DNA of 64,000 nucleotides from Flavobacterium terrae (lineage in GTDB: Bacteria; Bacteroidota; Bacteroidia; Flavobacteriales; Flavobacteriaceae), in contig NZ_FQZI01000005.1 of assembly GCF_900142035.1 (NCBI RefSeq), positions 175,073 through 239,072 of the forward strand. The letters run 5' to 3'. Position numbers and translations under genes: made by a program. The notes beneath the pieces are model-generated. The model ran no database searches. It saw only the letters and a list, made by a program, of their open reading frames with translations, and was not told the DNA's origin. Shown here piece after piece: positions 35,076 through 44,682 of this stretch. Numbering within the stretch: the first letter of the stretch is position 1; the number at the start of each line of letters is the position of its first letter.

Positions 35076-37130
35076 TTATTTAACTAGTTTAACTTCTACT
35101 CTCCTATTTTGAGCTTTACCTGCTTTAGTTTTATTAGTCGCAATTGGTTTACTTTCCCCATATCCCATCGAGGTTAAACGACTAGCATCAATCCCATTTT
35201 CAATAAGGTAGTTTTTAACTGCAGCAGCTCTGTCTTCAGATAATTTTTGATTTAAAGTATCTTTACCATCACTGTCTGTATGTCCTTCAATTGAGAATTT
35301 TGATGATGGATATTCTTTTAAAATGGCCAACATAGCTTGTAACACTGGATAAGTTTGTTGTTGAAATGATGATTTACTTGTATCAAACAAAATTGTTTTA
35401 GCATAATCATTTAATTTTTTAACAACCTCATCAGTAACTTCAGGACAACCATTATTGTTAACAGTTCCTTTTACATCTGGACATTTATCTTCCTTATCAA
35501 TAACTCCATCTTTATCAGTATCAGGCCAAGGACATCCTTTGTTTTCTTTTGGCCCTGCCACATCAGAACATTTATCATCTTTATCTAAAATTCCATCTTT
35601 ATCTGAATCTTCCCAAGGACAACCTCTATTCGCTTTTTCACCAGGAACTGTTGGGCATAAATCTTCTTTATCAATAACTCCATCGTCATCAGTATCCTTA
35701 TAAGGACAACCTCTATTTTCAACCGGACCTGCTACATCTGGACAAATATCATCCTTATCAATAACTGTATCACCGTCTTTGTCATTTACTTTAGGAACTC
35801 TTTTGCTCCCATATATAGGAATTCTTAAACCAGCATAAACATCAGCCCCTTTAGACTTATCGTTAAATAAATTTGTTATGACTGAACCAGAACCTAAAAA
35901 TAATGGTCCCGCTCTAAAACCAAAACCTGCTTGAAAATCTCTGTACTCCGAATAATTAACTGGTAGATAAACTCCTATCCATTTTGATTCGTAACGGGGT
36001 GTTAATGTTATTGTAGTTGGATTAAAGTTTTTATTTAAACCATCTTTTGCAGTTAGTCCTAAATCTCCATTTAAATTCAAGAAAAATCTTTGGTATATAT
36101 TCCAATCCACATTTGCATGCAACGCCGTTGGTAAAACTGCTTTTACAGATTTTACAATTTCTGGATTCGAGTCAAATAGTTCTAACACATCCTGAAAATC
36201 TTCTGCGTTATCAACTTCAATAGCAGATACTGTTCTATCAAAAGAATACTTTCTTAATGTATCATTCTTAAATTTTAATGAACCTAAATCTGTAACCGAC
36301 AATCCTAATTTAAGTTTGTACTTACTAAGGCTATTTACAATTACTTTGTCGGGTCTCCATTCGTAAACTACCCCTAAATCTGCAGCAAAACCATTAGAAT
36401 TAGAACCAAAGTCAAAATCTTTTGCAGAATTTTCAAAATCAGTAGTTCCTCCATAGATAATCTCGCCACTTGCAGTTACTGTACTTAATGCAGGAACTAT
36501 ATTATCATTGTATTTGATATTTAAATTTCTTCCATTAGAATAAGTATTTGCAAGTCCTTGAAGATATTTGGCACTAACACCCGCTTTTAAAAAATGCTGA
36601 TCTTTATCTAACAATATTGTTCCGTAAGTTAACCCTACTTCAGCCCAACTATTGCCAACAAGATTATAATTCCCTTCGTTAATCTCAAAACTATCATTTC
36701 CTAAAAATCCAGAATCTAATCTACTAAAAGTCGTTCCATTAATATCTGTTGCGTTAACAATTGCTCGACCTCTTGTAAATAATCCTAATGAATGTTTGGG
36801 AGTCATATTAAACATTACCGACAGACCTTGAGTATCAACATTTATATAAGCATTATTACTATTCATAGGGAATTTTTTAGCACTTGCCTCAAAATCGTAA
36901 TTATTTTTTAAAACATCTGTGAATTTAACCCCATAGTAATCATTTGAAGCAAAAACACTTCCTGACACTAAATTAATATCAATTTTATAAGGAGAATCAA
37001 CAACGTTTGCTGGATTGTACAAAAGCCCTTGAGTACCACTATAATTGTCACTAAAGTACCCTAAATACGATTGAGCTTTAACAGAGTAAATTCCAGCAAT
37101 AGTTAAAGCAACAAGAAGAAATTTTTTCAT
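35076..37130 (-). CDS. outer-membrane protein with DUF5723 barrel, TSP3 repeats and OmpA domain
   Basis: 684 residues with signal peptide (SVKAQ). Residues about 20-445 are strand-rich, with GLSVMFNMTPKHSLGLF, FLKAGVSAKYLQGLAN and FGFRAGPLFLGSGSV, forming a beta-barrel of the DUF5723 kind. Five calcium-binding thrombospondin type 3 repeats follow (DKDGDTVIDKDDICPD, DTDDDGVIDKEDLCPT and so on, about 455-560), rich in aspartates. The C-terminal OmpA domain (about 575-684; FSIEGHTDSDG, NRRVEVKLVK) binds peptidoglycan. Together these tether the outer membrane to the wall through a long calcium-stiffened linker. It is monocistronic. Confidence 0.93.
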   Translation of the reverse strand: MKKFLLVALTIAGIYSVKAQSYLGYFSDNYSGTQGLLYNPANVVDSPYKIDINLVSGSVFASNDYYGVKFTDVLKNNYDFEASAKKFPMNSNNAYINVDTQGLSVMFNMTPKHSLGLFTRGRAIVNATDINGTTFSRLDSGFLGNDSFEINEGNYNLVGNSWAEVGLTYGTILLDKDQHFLKAGVSAKYLQGLANTYSNGRNLNIKYNDNIVPALSTVTASGEIIYGGTTDFENSAKDFDFGSNSNGFAADLGVVYEWRPDKVIVNSLSKYKLKLGLSVTDLGSLKFKNDTLRKYSFDRTVSAIEVDNAEDFQDVLELFDSNPEIVKSVKAVLPTALHANVDWNIYQRFFLNLNGDLGLTAKDGLNKNFNPTTITLTPRYESKWIGVYLPVNYSEYRDFQAGFGFRAGPLFLGSGSVITNLFNDKSKGADVYAGLRIPIYGSKRVPKVNDKDGDTVIDKDDICPDVAGPVENRGCPYKDTDDDGVIDKEDLCPTVPGEKANRGCPWEDSDKDGILDKDDKCSDVAGPKENKGCPWPDTDKDGVIDKEDKCPDVKGTVNNNGCPEVTDEVVKKLNDYAKTILFDTSKSSFQQQTYPVLQAMLAILKEYPSSKFSIEGHTDSDGKDTLNQKLSEDRAAAVKNYLIENGIDASRLTSMGYGESKPIATNKTKAGKAQNRRVEVKLVK

Positions 37131-37229
37131 TTATTTCAGGTTAAAATTAGTTAAAAAAATAACTCCCAAACTCAGTAAATATTGTGTTTGGGAGCATAAA
37201 TTTAAGAAGAATTTGTATATTATTTTAAA

Positions 37230-38303
37230 TTAAAATACTTCGCTTTCTTTTAATTTTTCTGTATTCGAAACTAATTGTAACTCTTCAATGAATTTTTGAA
37301 TCTTTCCAGCCATTACACCATCCATATCAAAAATATCCATTCCTATTCTGTGATCAGTTACACGTCCTTGTGGATAGTTGTAAGTTCTAATTTTTGCAGA
37401 ACGGTCTCCACTACTTACCTGAGAGTTACGCTTTTTAGCATCTTCCTCTTGTTTTTTAGCCAATTCCATTTCATACAAACGAGAACGTAAAACCGACAAT
37501 GCTTTGTCTTTATTTTTATGTTGCGATTTTTCATCCTGACACTGAGCCACTAAACCTGTTGGAATGTGAGTCATACGAACAGCAGATTTAGTTGTATTTA
37601 CTGACTGACCACCAGGCCCAGACGAACAGAATAAGTCGATACGAACATCGTTCATGTCAATTTGCACATCAAACTCCTCAGCCTCTGGTAAAACCATAAC
37701 TGTAGCCGCAGATGTATGCACACGACCTTGAGTTTCTGTTTGAGGTACACGTTGTACACGGTGCACTCCTGCTTCAAATTTCAAAGTACCATAAACATCC
37801 TCTCCTGTAACTTCAAAAATAATTTCTTTGAAACCACCAGAAGTACCTTCGTTTAAGTCAACCACAGATGTTCTCCAACCTTTAGTCTCACAAAACTTAG
37901 TGTACATTCTATATAAATCTCCAGCAAATATTGAAGCTTCATCACCACCAGTACCTGCTCTAATCTCAACCATTACGTTTTTTGCATCTTCAGGATCCTT
38001 AGGGATAAGCATAAACTTAATTTCATCCTCTAATTGAGGTAATCTTTGCTGAGCTTCATCTAATTGCATCTTAGCCATTTCCACCATTTCGGCATCACTA
38101 CCATCAGCAATAATTTCTTTAGCCTCCTTAATGTTACCATCAAGATTTATATACTCTTCACGTTTTTCAACAAGAGCTTTTAAATCCTTATATTCTTTAT
38201 TTAACTGTACATAACGCTTTTGATCGGCAATAATATCAGGTTGAATAATCAAGTCTGAAATTTCGTCGAAACGCTGTTTTACGTATTGAAGTCTGTCTAA
38301 CAT
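37230..38303 (-). CDS. prfA: peptide chain release factor 1
   Basis: Releases the nascent peptide at UAA and UAG stop codons. 357 residues from ATG 38303 ([15 protein letters not shown]); a TTG nine codons upstream lies in the promoter box. The peptidyl-tRNA hydrolysis motif is [20 protein letters not shown] (GGQ) at about residue 230, and the recognition domain region [24 protein letters not shown] precedes it. GRVTDHRIG near the end separates RF1 from RF2. It needs no programmed frameshift, which also fits RF1. Confidence 0.95.
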   Translation of the reverse strand: MLDRLQYVKQRFDEISDLIIQPDIIADQKRYVQLNKEYKDLKALVEKREEYINLDGNIKEAKEIIADGSDAEMVEMAKMQLDEAQQRLPQLEDEIKFMLIPKDPEDAKNVMVEIRAGTGGDEASIFAGDLYRMYTKFCETKGWRTSVVDLNEGTSGGFKEIIFEVTGEDVYGTLKFEAGVHRVQRVPQTETQGRVHTSAATVMVLPEAEEFDVQIDMNDVRIDLFCSSGPGGQSVNTTKSAVRMTHIPTGLVAQCQDEKSQHKNKDKALSVLRSRLYEMELAKKQEEDAKKRNSQVSSGDRSAKIRTYNYPQGRVTDHRIGMDIFDMDGVMAGKIQKFIEELQLVSNTEKLKESEVF

Positions 38304-38327
38304 TTTATTGTCTTCTATTTTGGAGTG

Positions 38328-38335
38328 CAAAATTA
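38328..38335 (-). promoter_or_regulatory. -7 promoter box of prfA
   Basis: TAATTTTG on the minus strand, TAnnTTTG match, 24 bases before the ATG. Confidence 0.5.
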
Positions 38336-38445
38336 CAAAAAAGATTTTAGATTTTAATCTTTGATTTTTAGGAGCTTTCTCCAGCTTTCGTCTTTATCTT
38401 TTTTGAACAAAAAAGGATATCGACTCAATCTGGGCTATTTTTTTT

Positions 38446-38453
38446 TAAATTTG
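38446..38453 (+). promoter_or_regulatory. -7 promoter box of the DUF6265-like lipoprotein
   Basis: TAAATTTG, 25 bases before the ATG at 38479. Confidence 0.45.
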
Positions 38454-38478
38454 ATACTCTACCTAAAAACCAACTAAT

Positions 38479-38985
38479 ATGAAAAAAGCAGTTCTTTATT
38501 TATCCATAATCACAACTTCTTTATTATTAACCTCTTGTTTAAAAAAAGAAGATCAAAAAAATGAGATTAAATCAAAAAAGTACACAAAACTTGAAGATGT
38601 TAAATGGCTCATAGGCTCATGGGGCAATACAACCAAAGAAGGAAATTTAACTGAGACTTGGAGTCAAAAAAACGATAGCACCCTATCAGGAAAAACAACT
38701 TTTATAGCAGGCAAAGACACTTTGTTCACAGAAACCATTGAAATAATTCAAACAAAAGACTCATTATTCTACAACACAAGTGTATCTAATCAAAACGAAG
38801 GAAAAATAATTTCTTTTAAGTCCTCATTTGCTTCAAAAAACGAAATAGTGTTTGAAAATTCCAAACATGATTTTCCTCAAAAAATAGAATATAAAAAAAT
38901 AGCATCTGATAGTTTAGTTGCTAAAATCTCTGGTAATAAACAAGGTAAAGAATCATTTGAAGAATACCCCATGAAGAAAAAATAG
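38479..38985 (+). CDS. DUF6265-like lipoprotein
   Basis: 168 residues. A lipoprotein signal peptide ends in LLTSC at about residue 20. The mature sequence KLEDVKWLIGSWGNTTKEGNLTETW and FENSKHDFPQKIEYKK matches the lipocalin-like DUF6265 domain (a barrel that ends strands with SW and HDFP motifs). Function unknown; related proteins are small periplasmic or outer-membrane-facing barrels. It is monocistronic with its own promoter. Confidence 0.82.
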   Translation: MKKAVLYLSIITTSLLLTSCLKKEDQKNEIKSKKYTKLEDVKWLIGSWGNTTKEGNLTETWSQKNDSTLSGKTTFIAGKDTLFTETIEIIQTKDSLFYNTSVSNQNEGKIISFKSSFASKNEIVFENSKHDFPQKIEYKKIASDSLVAKISGNKQGKESFEEYPMKKK

Positions 38986-39075
38986 AACACGAAAAAGTGT
39001 TTTTTCATATAAAATAGAATTTTTAAAAAATTATAAAACACTTAAAAACAACAACTTAATTTAAATTTTAAAAAT

Positions 39076-39098
39076 TTATTTAAATTTAATCTAAATAA
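39076..39098 (+). promoter_or_regulatory. probable Fur box before the TonB-dependent receptor
   Basis: The 23-base sequence TTATTTA...TAAATAA is palindromic at 20 of 23 positions, with centre AATTTAATC. It is built like Fur boxes reported in Bacteroidota and lies just upstream of the promoter. Confidence 0.5.
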
Positions 39099-39123
39099 GT
39101 TTTAGAAATCGAGAAATACATTT

Positions 39124-39131
39124 TATTTTTG
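39124..39131 (+). promoter_or_regulatory. -7 promoter box of the receptor gene
   Basis: TATTTTTG, 39 bases before the ATG at 39171, downstream of the Fur-like box. Confidence 0.5.
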
Positions 39132-39170
39132 CACTCGAAATCAAACATTATTTTAATTAATTCTAAATAA

Positions 39171-41489
39171 ATGAAAAAATATCTGTCTCTACAAGCTGTA
39201 TTTTTACTACTAACAACAATTTCTTTTGCTCAAACTGCTTATATATCAAAAGCAGAATACGATTTAGAAGATTATTCTGAATTGAATGATACAGTAAAAA
39301 ACAAAAAAAGAAAAATCCTTAATGAAGTTACTATCACTTCAAATCAACAAAGAAAACCAGTAAGTGTAGTAAGATCTGGTTTAAAAGAAATGGATAACCC
39401 ACAAAGTGTTCAGGTTATAGCTAATGAAGTTATAGAGCAACAACAAGCTATCCGTTTAAGCGAAGTTATTAAAAATGCAAATGGTGTTTATGTTGGTTCA
39501 GCTCGCGGTGGAGCTCAAGAATCATTTTGGTCTAGAGGCTACGATATGGGAGCAAACAATATGTTTAAAAACGGATTTCGATACAATGCAGGTTCAATCC
39601 CAGAGGTTTCTTCGCTAGAAAAAGTTGAGTTTTTAAAAGGAGGCTCGGCATTGTTATACGGAAATGTAACTCCTGGAGGGATATTAAACTTAGTAACTAA
39701 AACTCCAAAATTCAATAAAGGTGGTGAAATCAATATGCAACTAGGGAGTTATGATTATTACAAACCATCTGTTGATTTTTATGGACCATTAAACAATTCA
39801 ATAGCATATCGTTTTACTGGATCATATGAAAAGTCAAACAGTTTTAGAGATTATGTAAAAAACGATCGAATTTATATAAACCCTTCCTTTTTATTTAAAA
39901 TTTCTGAAAAAACTGATGTCACTGTACAAGGAGATTATTTAAGTGCAGACTGGACTCCTGACTTTGGAACTGGTATCATTGGAAAACAAATTTTAGACAT
40001 CCCTCGTAACACATATTTTGGAGCACTTTGGTCAACTGGAAATACAAAATCAGCTAGTGCATCATTATTATTTAACCATGATTTTAACAAAAACTGGAAA
40101 CTTAGTTTCAATTCTTCATTTCAATCTTACAGAAGAAAACAAAAATCTACAGCACAATTAAATACTATTGATGCCAATGGGAACTGGAAACGTGGTTTAA
40201 CACAAGCAGATGCAGCTGAAAAAATATTTGGAGACCAATTAAGTTTACAAGGAAGCTTTAATACCGGTAAAATTAAACACCAAATATTTACTGGTGTTGA
40301 TTTTGAAAATTCTATCGCGCCAAACTATACTTTTGGATTTTTTGCAACTCCAGATGGCACAACACCAATCACTACAGAAGCAACTGCTATAAATCTTTTT
40401 AACTATGATTATAGTACACAAAGTTTGACTGCTCCATATCCAACTAGAGCTACTCAACTTGCCTCAACAAATACAAAACGTTTTGGTGCTTATGCGCAAG
40501 ATTTGATTTCTATTACAGATTACATTAAAGTTTTAGCTGGTATAAGATGGTCTTGGCAAGAAAGTCAAGTTACAACTACTAAAGAGGTTATTGAAAAAAT
40601 TTCAGGAGTTGATGTACTAACAACTAGACTTGAAGATGCCACTCCAGTAGAAGGAACAAAAACATTAAACAGAGCATATTCACCAAAAGCAGGATTAGTT
40701 ATTCAACCAAATAAAAATTTATCATTCTTTGGAAGTTACTCTAATTCATTTACTCCAAACACAGGCACAACTGTTAACTTAGAACCATTAAAACCTTCAA
40801 TAATTGATCAATTTGAAGTAGGGGTTAAAAAGGAATTTTGGAATGGAGCATTAAGTACCAATGTAACCCTTTACCAAATAACCAATAATAATTTAGCGCA
40901 AACAGCTCAATTTTTAGCTGATGGTGTTACTCAAAACGTAAATACTAGTTTAAAAGAATTAGTTGGAGGAGTAAAAGGTAAAGGAATTGAAATTGACATC
41001 ACTGCAAAACCTATTGAAGGCTTAAATATCATGGCAGGATATAGCTTTAATGAAACAAAAGTTGCTAAATCTTCTGGAACTAGCGGAAGTCTTGTGGTTG
41101 GAGACATTTTAACAAGAACCCCAAAAAATACAGCAAATCTTAGTTTCTTTTACAAAATACCTAACGGAAAATTAAAAGGCCTAAGCTTTGGAGCAATTGG
41201 AAACTACATTGGAGATCGTATGGGAGGATGGAATGACCGTTATGTTTGGACTGAAATCAAGCCATCGACAAATCCAAGAACATATAATGTAACTATTGAA
41301 GATCGTGACATTCCATTAAAAGGTTATTTTACAGCAGATGCATCAATAGGCTACGAATGGAATCAGATTTCATTACTTTTTAAACTCTCAAATGTAACAA
41401 ACGAATTAAATTACACAGTTCATGAAAACTATAGTGTAAATCCAATTACACCTCGTCAAGTAATGACATCATTAAAATACAAATTTTAA
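39171..41489 (+). CDS. TonB-dependent siderophore receptor
   Basis: 772 residues. A signal peptide (ends ISFAQ) leads to a plug domain with an N-terminal TonB box-like region (KRKILNEVTITSNQQRKPVSV), PQSVQVIANEVIEQQQAIRLSEVI and the plug core GSALLYGNVTPGGILNLVTKTP, typical of siderophore receptors. A 22-strand barrel runs from about residue 200 to the C-terminal Phe (RQVMTSLKYKF). FxuA/FhuE-like features such as SPKAGLVIQPNKNLSFFGSYSNSFTPNTGT support siderophore import. It needs the TonB/ExbB/ExbD complex encoded at 56146-58053. A palindromic Fur-like box precedes it. Confidence 0.93.
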   Translation: MKKYLSLQAVFLLLTTISFAQTAYISKAEYDLEDYSELNDTVKNKKRKILNEVTITSNQQRKPVSVVRSGLKEMDNPQSVQVIANEVIEQQQAIRLSEVIKNANGVYVGSARGGAQESFWSRGYDMGANNMFKNGFRYNAGSIPEVSSLEKVEFLKGGSALLYGNVTPGGILNLVTKTPKFNKGGEINMQLGSYDYYKPSVDFYGPLNNSIAYRFTGSYEKSNSFRDYVKNDRIYINPSFLFKISEKTDVTVQGDYLSADWTPDFGTGIIGKQILDIPRNTYFGALWSTGNTKSASASLLFNHDFNKNWKLSFNSSFQSYRRKQKSTAQLNTIDANGNWKRGLTQADAAEKIFGDQLSLQGSFNTGKIKHQIFTGVDFENSIAPNYTFGFFATPDGTTPITTEATAINLFNYDYSTQSLTAPYPTRATQLASTNTKRFGAYAQDLISITDYIKVLAGIRWSWQESQVTTTKEVIEKISGVDVLTTRLEDATPVEGTKTLNRAYSPKAGLVIQPNKNLSFFGSYSNSFTPNTGTTVNLEPLKPSIIDQFEVGVKKEFWNGALSTNVTLYQITNNNLAQTAQFLADGVTQNVNTSLKELVGGVKGKGIEIDITAKPIEGLNIMAGYSFNETKVAKSSGTSGSLVVGDILTRTPKNTANLSFFYKIPNGKLKGLSFGAIGNYIGDRMGGWNDRYVWTEIKPSTNPRTYNVTIEDRDIPLKGYFTADASIGYEWNQISLLFKLSNVTNELNYTVHENYSVNPITPRQVMTSLKYKF

Positions 41490-41504
41490 TTTGAGTTATT
41501 TTCA

Positions 41505-41545
41505 TAAAGAAGATGAAACATTTAGTCTTTTCATCTTCTTTAAAT
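41505..41545 (+). terminator. terminator of the receptor gene
   Basis: AAAGAAGATGAAA pairs with TTTCATCTTCTTT (13 bp) around CATTTAGTC. Confidence 0.75.
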
Positions 41546-41613
41546 TTTTGATTAGTTAGTATTAAGGCTTTAAAAAGATACAAATACACACTTTTGAATT
41601 TAATTTTAAAGAC

Positions 41614-41647
41614 AAAAAAACCCTTCTTTTACCAAGAAGGGTTTTTA
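41614..41647 (-). terminator. terminator of the small peptide gene
   Basis: AAAAAAACCCTTCTT-TTACC-AAGAAGGGTTTTT, a perfect stem just downstream of the peptide gene on the minus strand. Confidence 0.85.
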
Positions 41648-41691
41648 ATTTTTCAAAAAACTCCTTTAAAGTCAAGGATACTAATTCTGAA

Positions 41692-41856
41692 TTAAGGACA
41701 TTGTTGTGTACCACTAACCCAATATGTACAAACTCTTGTTCCATTAGCGTTATAATCCCACTCACAACATCTTCTTAATGCTGCACCCACGATTTGTTTT
41801 TGCTCTGACTTGCTCAACTCCTTAACTCCAGACAGATTTGAAAGATTCTTAATCAT
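41692..41856 (-). CDS. double-glycine-leader peptide precursor (bacteriocin/RiPP-like)
   Basis: 54 residues, translated by hand from ATG 41856. The N-terminus MIKNLSNLSGVKELSKSEQ is followed by KQIVGA, the leader pattern (LSKxEQKxIxGG/GA) used by Bacteroidota for secreted peptides processed by C39 peptidase-containing ABC exporters. Cleavage after GA (residue 25) would release a 29-residue core ALRRCCEWDYNANG...QQCP with four cysteines, three aromatic residues W/Y in pairs and a final proline, suited to two disulfides or thioether bridges. It has its own terminator and an inverted repeat at its promoter. No exporter, peptidase or modifying enzyme lies nearby. Activity is not known. Confidence 0.78.
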   Translation of the reverse strand: MIKNLSNLSGVKELSKSEQKQIVGAALRRCCEWDYNANGTRVCTYWVSGTQQCP

Positions 41857-41873
41857 AGTTTTTTGGTTTTTTA

Positions 41874-41907
41874 ATTTGTAATATTTTTCTTATATAAAAT
41901 TACAAAT
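41874..41907. promoter_or_regulatory. inverted repeat upstream of the peptide gene
   Basis: ATTTGTAAT and ATTACAAAT are perfect 9-base arms, 16 bases apart, in the leader/promoter region of the peptide gene; centre spacing of 25 bases suits a dimeric regulator. Confidence 0.5.
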
Positions 41908-41956
41908 CTCTGAGAGGACTCATTACGGTTTTTCCTCATAAAAAGTTAAAATATAT

Positions 41957-41986
41957 AAAAAAACCCATCTCATTGAGATGGGTTTA
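41957..41986 (-). terminator. terminator of pepD
   Basis: AAACCCATC-TCATTGA-GATGGGTTT with A/T tracts, immediately downstream of the pepD stop. Confidence 0.8.
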
Positions 41987-41989
41987 AAT

Positions 41990-43453
41990 TTAATTTTTAG
42001 ACGGTATATTCTCTAAAATCTCTAAAAGGAATTTCCAGAATTTTTGCGACGATTTAATTGATGCTCTTTCATCTGGACTATGCGCTCCGTGAATAGTTGG
42101 TCCAAAAGAAATCATATCCATTCCTGGGTAATTTGTTCCTAAAATACCACACTCTAAACCTGCATGACATGCCACAACTTTTGGCTTCTCATTATTCTGT
42201 TTTTCATAGATAGTAGTTAAAACTTCTAATATCTCTGATTGAACATTTGGCGTCCAACCAGGATAACTTCCAGAAAAAACAACTTCACAACCAAATAATT
42301 CATAAGCTGAACGAAGAGCATTAGCTAAGTCAAACTTAGAAGATTCTACAGAAGAACGAGTTAAGTTTTGAATTGAGATTTCTCCATCCTTTACCACTAC
42401 TCTAGCAATATTGTTTGATGTTTCAACTAAATCTTCCATATCAGGACTCATTCTATAAACACCATTATGAGCCGCATAAATAGAACGTAAAAGTCCTTCT
42501 TGAACTCCTAAATCCATTACCTTAGAAGGCAAATCTGATTTCTCAATACTAATTTCTAATTTAGGTTCTGTAGTTTTGAATTCTGCTTTGATATCATTTA
42601 TCACTTCTTGCATATCAAATACAAAAGCCTCATCATACATTGAAGCAATAATCACCTTTGCAACACTTTCCCTAGGAATTGCGTTGCGTAAGCTTCCTCC
42701 ACTAATTTCAGCTATCTGCAAACCAAAATTTTCAAAACCATCAAACAACAAACGGTTCATAATTTTATTAGCATTACCTAATCCTTTATGAATATCCATT
42801 CCTGAATGACCACCATTTAAACCTTTAACAGTAATTGTATAACCCACAGATCCTTCTGGAGTTTCCTCTTCATTATACTCTCGAGTTGCCGTTACATCTA
42901 CTCCACCAGCACATCCTATGTCAATTTCATCATCTTCTTCAGTATCTAAATTCAAAAGAATCTCTCCTTTCAAAATTCCTCCTTTTAAATTTAAAGCACC
43001 TGTCATTCCAGTTTCTTCATCGATAGTAAACAAAGCATCGATAGCTGGATGAGGAATATCTTTACTCTCTAATATTGCCATAATTGCAGCAACTCCAAGT
43101 CCGTTATCAGCACCTAAAGTAGTCCCTTTTGCACGAACCCAGTCACCATCAACATACATATCGATACCTTGTTGATCGAAATCAAAAACTGTATCGTTGT
43201 TTTTTTGATGCACCATATCTAAATGACCTTGCATTACTATGGTCTTTCTATTTTCCATCCCTGGAGTAGCTGGCTTACGAATAATTACGTTTCTAATTTC
43301 GTCTTCAAAAGTTTCAAGTCCTAAACTTTCTCCAAACTTTTTCATGAACTCAATAACTCTTTCTTCTTTTTTTGAAGGACGAGGTACTGCATTTAAATCG
43401 GCGAATTTGTTCCAAAGTGCTTTTGGCTCCAAATTTCTTATTTCTTGGCTCAT
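41990..43453 (-). CDS. pepD: aminoacyl-histidine dipeptidase (PepD family)
   Basis: Cytosolic M20 metallopeptidase that cleaves dipeptides, including X-His. 487 residues. Metal ligands and catalytic residues are visible in the order QGHLDMVH (His, Asp) at about residue 80, GADNGLGVA at about 118, DEETGMTGA (catalytic Glu and metal Glu) at about 150, LDTEEDDEIDIG, and GMDMISFGPTIHGAHSPDE (His) near the end. The lid domain (about 185-400) is the usual M20 type, GGHSGMDIHKG. It is monocistronic. Confidence 0.94.
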   Translation of the reverse strand: MSQEIRNLEPKALWNKFADLNAVPRPSKKEERVIEFMKKFGESLGLETFEDEIRNVIIRKPATPGMENRKTIVMQGHLDMVHQKNNDTVFDFDQQGIDMYVDGDWVRAKGTTLGADNGLGVAAIMAILESKDIPHPAIDALFTIDEETGMTGALNLKGGILKGEILLNLDTEEDDEIDIGCAGGVDVTATREYNEEETPEGSVGYTITVKGLNGGHSGMDIHKGLGNANKIMNRLLFDGFENFGLQIAEISGGSLRNAIPRESVAKVIIASMYDEAFVFDMQEVINDIKAEFKTTEPKLEISIEKSDLPSKVMDLGVQEGLLRSIYAAHNGVYRMSPDMEDLVETSNNIARVVVKDGEISIQNLTRSSVESSKFDLANALRSAYELFGCEVVFSGSYPGWTPNVQSEILEVLTTIYEKQNNEKPKVVACHAGLECGILGTNYPGMDMISFGPTIHGAHSPDERASIKSSQKFWKFLLEILENIPSKN

Positions 43454-43551
43454 TATTGTTTATTTTATTTTTAAGAAGTTCAAAGTTACAAAGTTTAAAT
43501 TCTTTTTTGACTAATTCATAATGTATATATTTACGGATAATTTATTTTTTT

Positions 43552-44604
43552 GTGAGCCGAAAATATTTTTTACCGCTGTTTTTATTATTTCAATTGATTG
43601 GATTGAAAATACTCACTCTATTTCCTGAATTTATAGAAACATACTATACAAATGGCTTATACCATTATATATCTCATTTTTCGAGAACAATTTTTGGCAA
43701 AATTCCTTTCTCTGTTGGAGATCTCATTTACACATCAGTTATTGCTTGGATAATAGTTTGGTTTTATAAAAAACGTAAAGAAAATTGGAAGCGCAAAGTA
43801 TTCGCAGCGGTTAACTTTATATCAATTTTCTATTTTTTATTTAATCTTTTGTGGGCTTTGAATTATTACCGAGTTCCGTTGTATCAAAAACTAGACATAA
43901 AAACTGATTATACTGATGAACAATTAATAAGTTTTACCAAAAAATTAATACTTAAAACCAACGAAATTCATTTTCAAATCACAAAAGACACAGCTCAAAA
44001 AGTTATAAATCAACTTGACAAAGAATCAATATTCAAAACCGCATTAAATGGTTATGGAAATTTGAGCACCAATTATTCTTATTTGAAGTATGAAATACCT
44101 AGCCAAAAAAAATCATTAATTAGTTTTTTCCTTTCTTACATGGGATTTGGTGGTTATTTAAACCCTTTTACAAACGAAGCTCAAGTAAACAGCGAAATTC
44201 CTAACTATACCTTTCCAGCAACATTGTGCCACGAAATGGCTCATCAAATTGGTTTTGGAAGTGAAAGCGAATGCAATTTTATTGGTTTCATGGCTTCGAC
44301 AAAAAATGAAAATTTATACTTTAAATACGCTGGATATACACTTGCTCTTCGTTATTGTTTAAATAACATTGGTTACAAAAATGAAAGACTATATAATGAT
44401 TTGAGAAAAACTGTAAATCCAGGTGTTTTCAAAAATTACAAAGAAAGTGAAGCATTTCACAAAGCACACGAAACATTTATAAATACTTTTTTTGAGGCTT
44501 TCTATGACAATTTTCTAAAGCTCAATCAACAAAAAGATGGTCTACTAAGTTATAGCAAATTTGTAGATTTGATGGTTAATTACTACCAAAACCGTGACTT
44601 ATAA
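43552..44604 (+). CDS. DUF3810 membrane-anchored metallopeptidase-like protein
   Basis: 350 residues starting at a GTG; no ATG fits upstream. Three hydrophobic segments lie at about residues 5-24, 56-72 and 83-103, followed by a large soluble domain with CHEMAHQIGFG at about residue 227, the HExxH zinc-protease motif, and ESECNFIGFMAS 12 residues later, which supplies a glutamate as third ligand. This is the DUF3810 family. The catalytic geometry is intact, so proteolytic activity is plausible but unproven. It lies alone between pepD (divergent) and a hybrid kinase 78 bases downstream. Confidence 0.85.
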   Translation: MSRKYFLPLFLLFQLIGLKILTLFPEFIETYYTNGLYHYISHFSRTIFGKIPFSVGDLIYTSVIAWIIVWFYKKRKENWKRKVFAAVNFISIFYFLFNLLWALNYYRVPLYQKLDIKTDYTDEQLISFTKKLILKTNEIHFQITKDTAQKVINQLDKESIFKTALNGYGNLSTNYSYLKYEIPSQKKSLISFFLSYMGFGGYLNPFTNEAQVNSEIPNYTFPATLCHEMAHQIGFGSESECNFIGFMASTKNENLYFKYAGYTLALRYCLNNIGYKNERLYNDLRKTVNPGVFKNYKESEAFHKAHETFINTFFEAFYDNFLKLNQQKDGLLSYSKFVDLMVNYYQNRDL

Positions 44605-44682
44605 CAATATAACTCTAAAATAACTTTTCATTTTAAAACATTTTAACTAAAAAAATGTATTTTTATACATAAATCAATTTTA

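Noticed and set aside
41562..41765. 67-residue minus-strand frame at the peptide gene
   Set aside because: It overlaps the peptide gene in another frame and runs through its terminator hairpin; the 54-residue frame has the leader pattern and gene boundaries.
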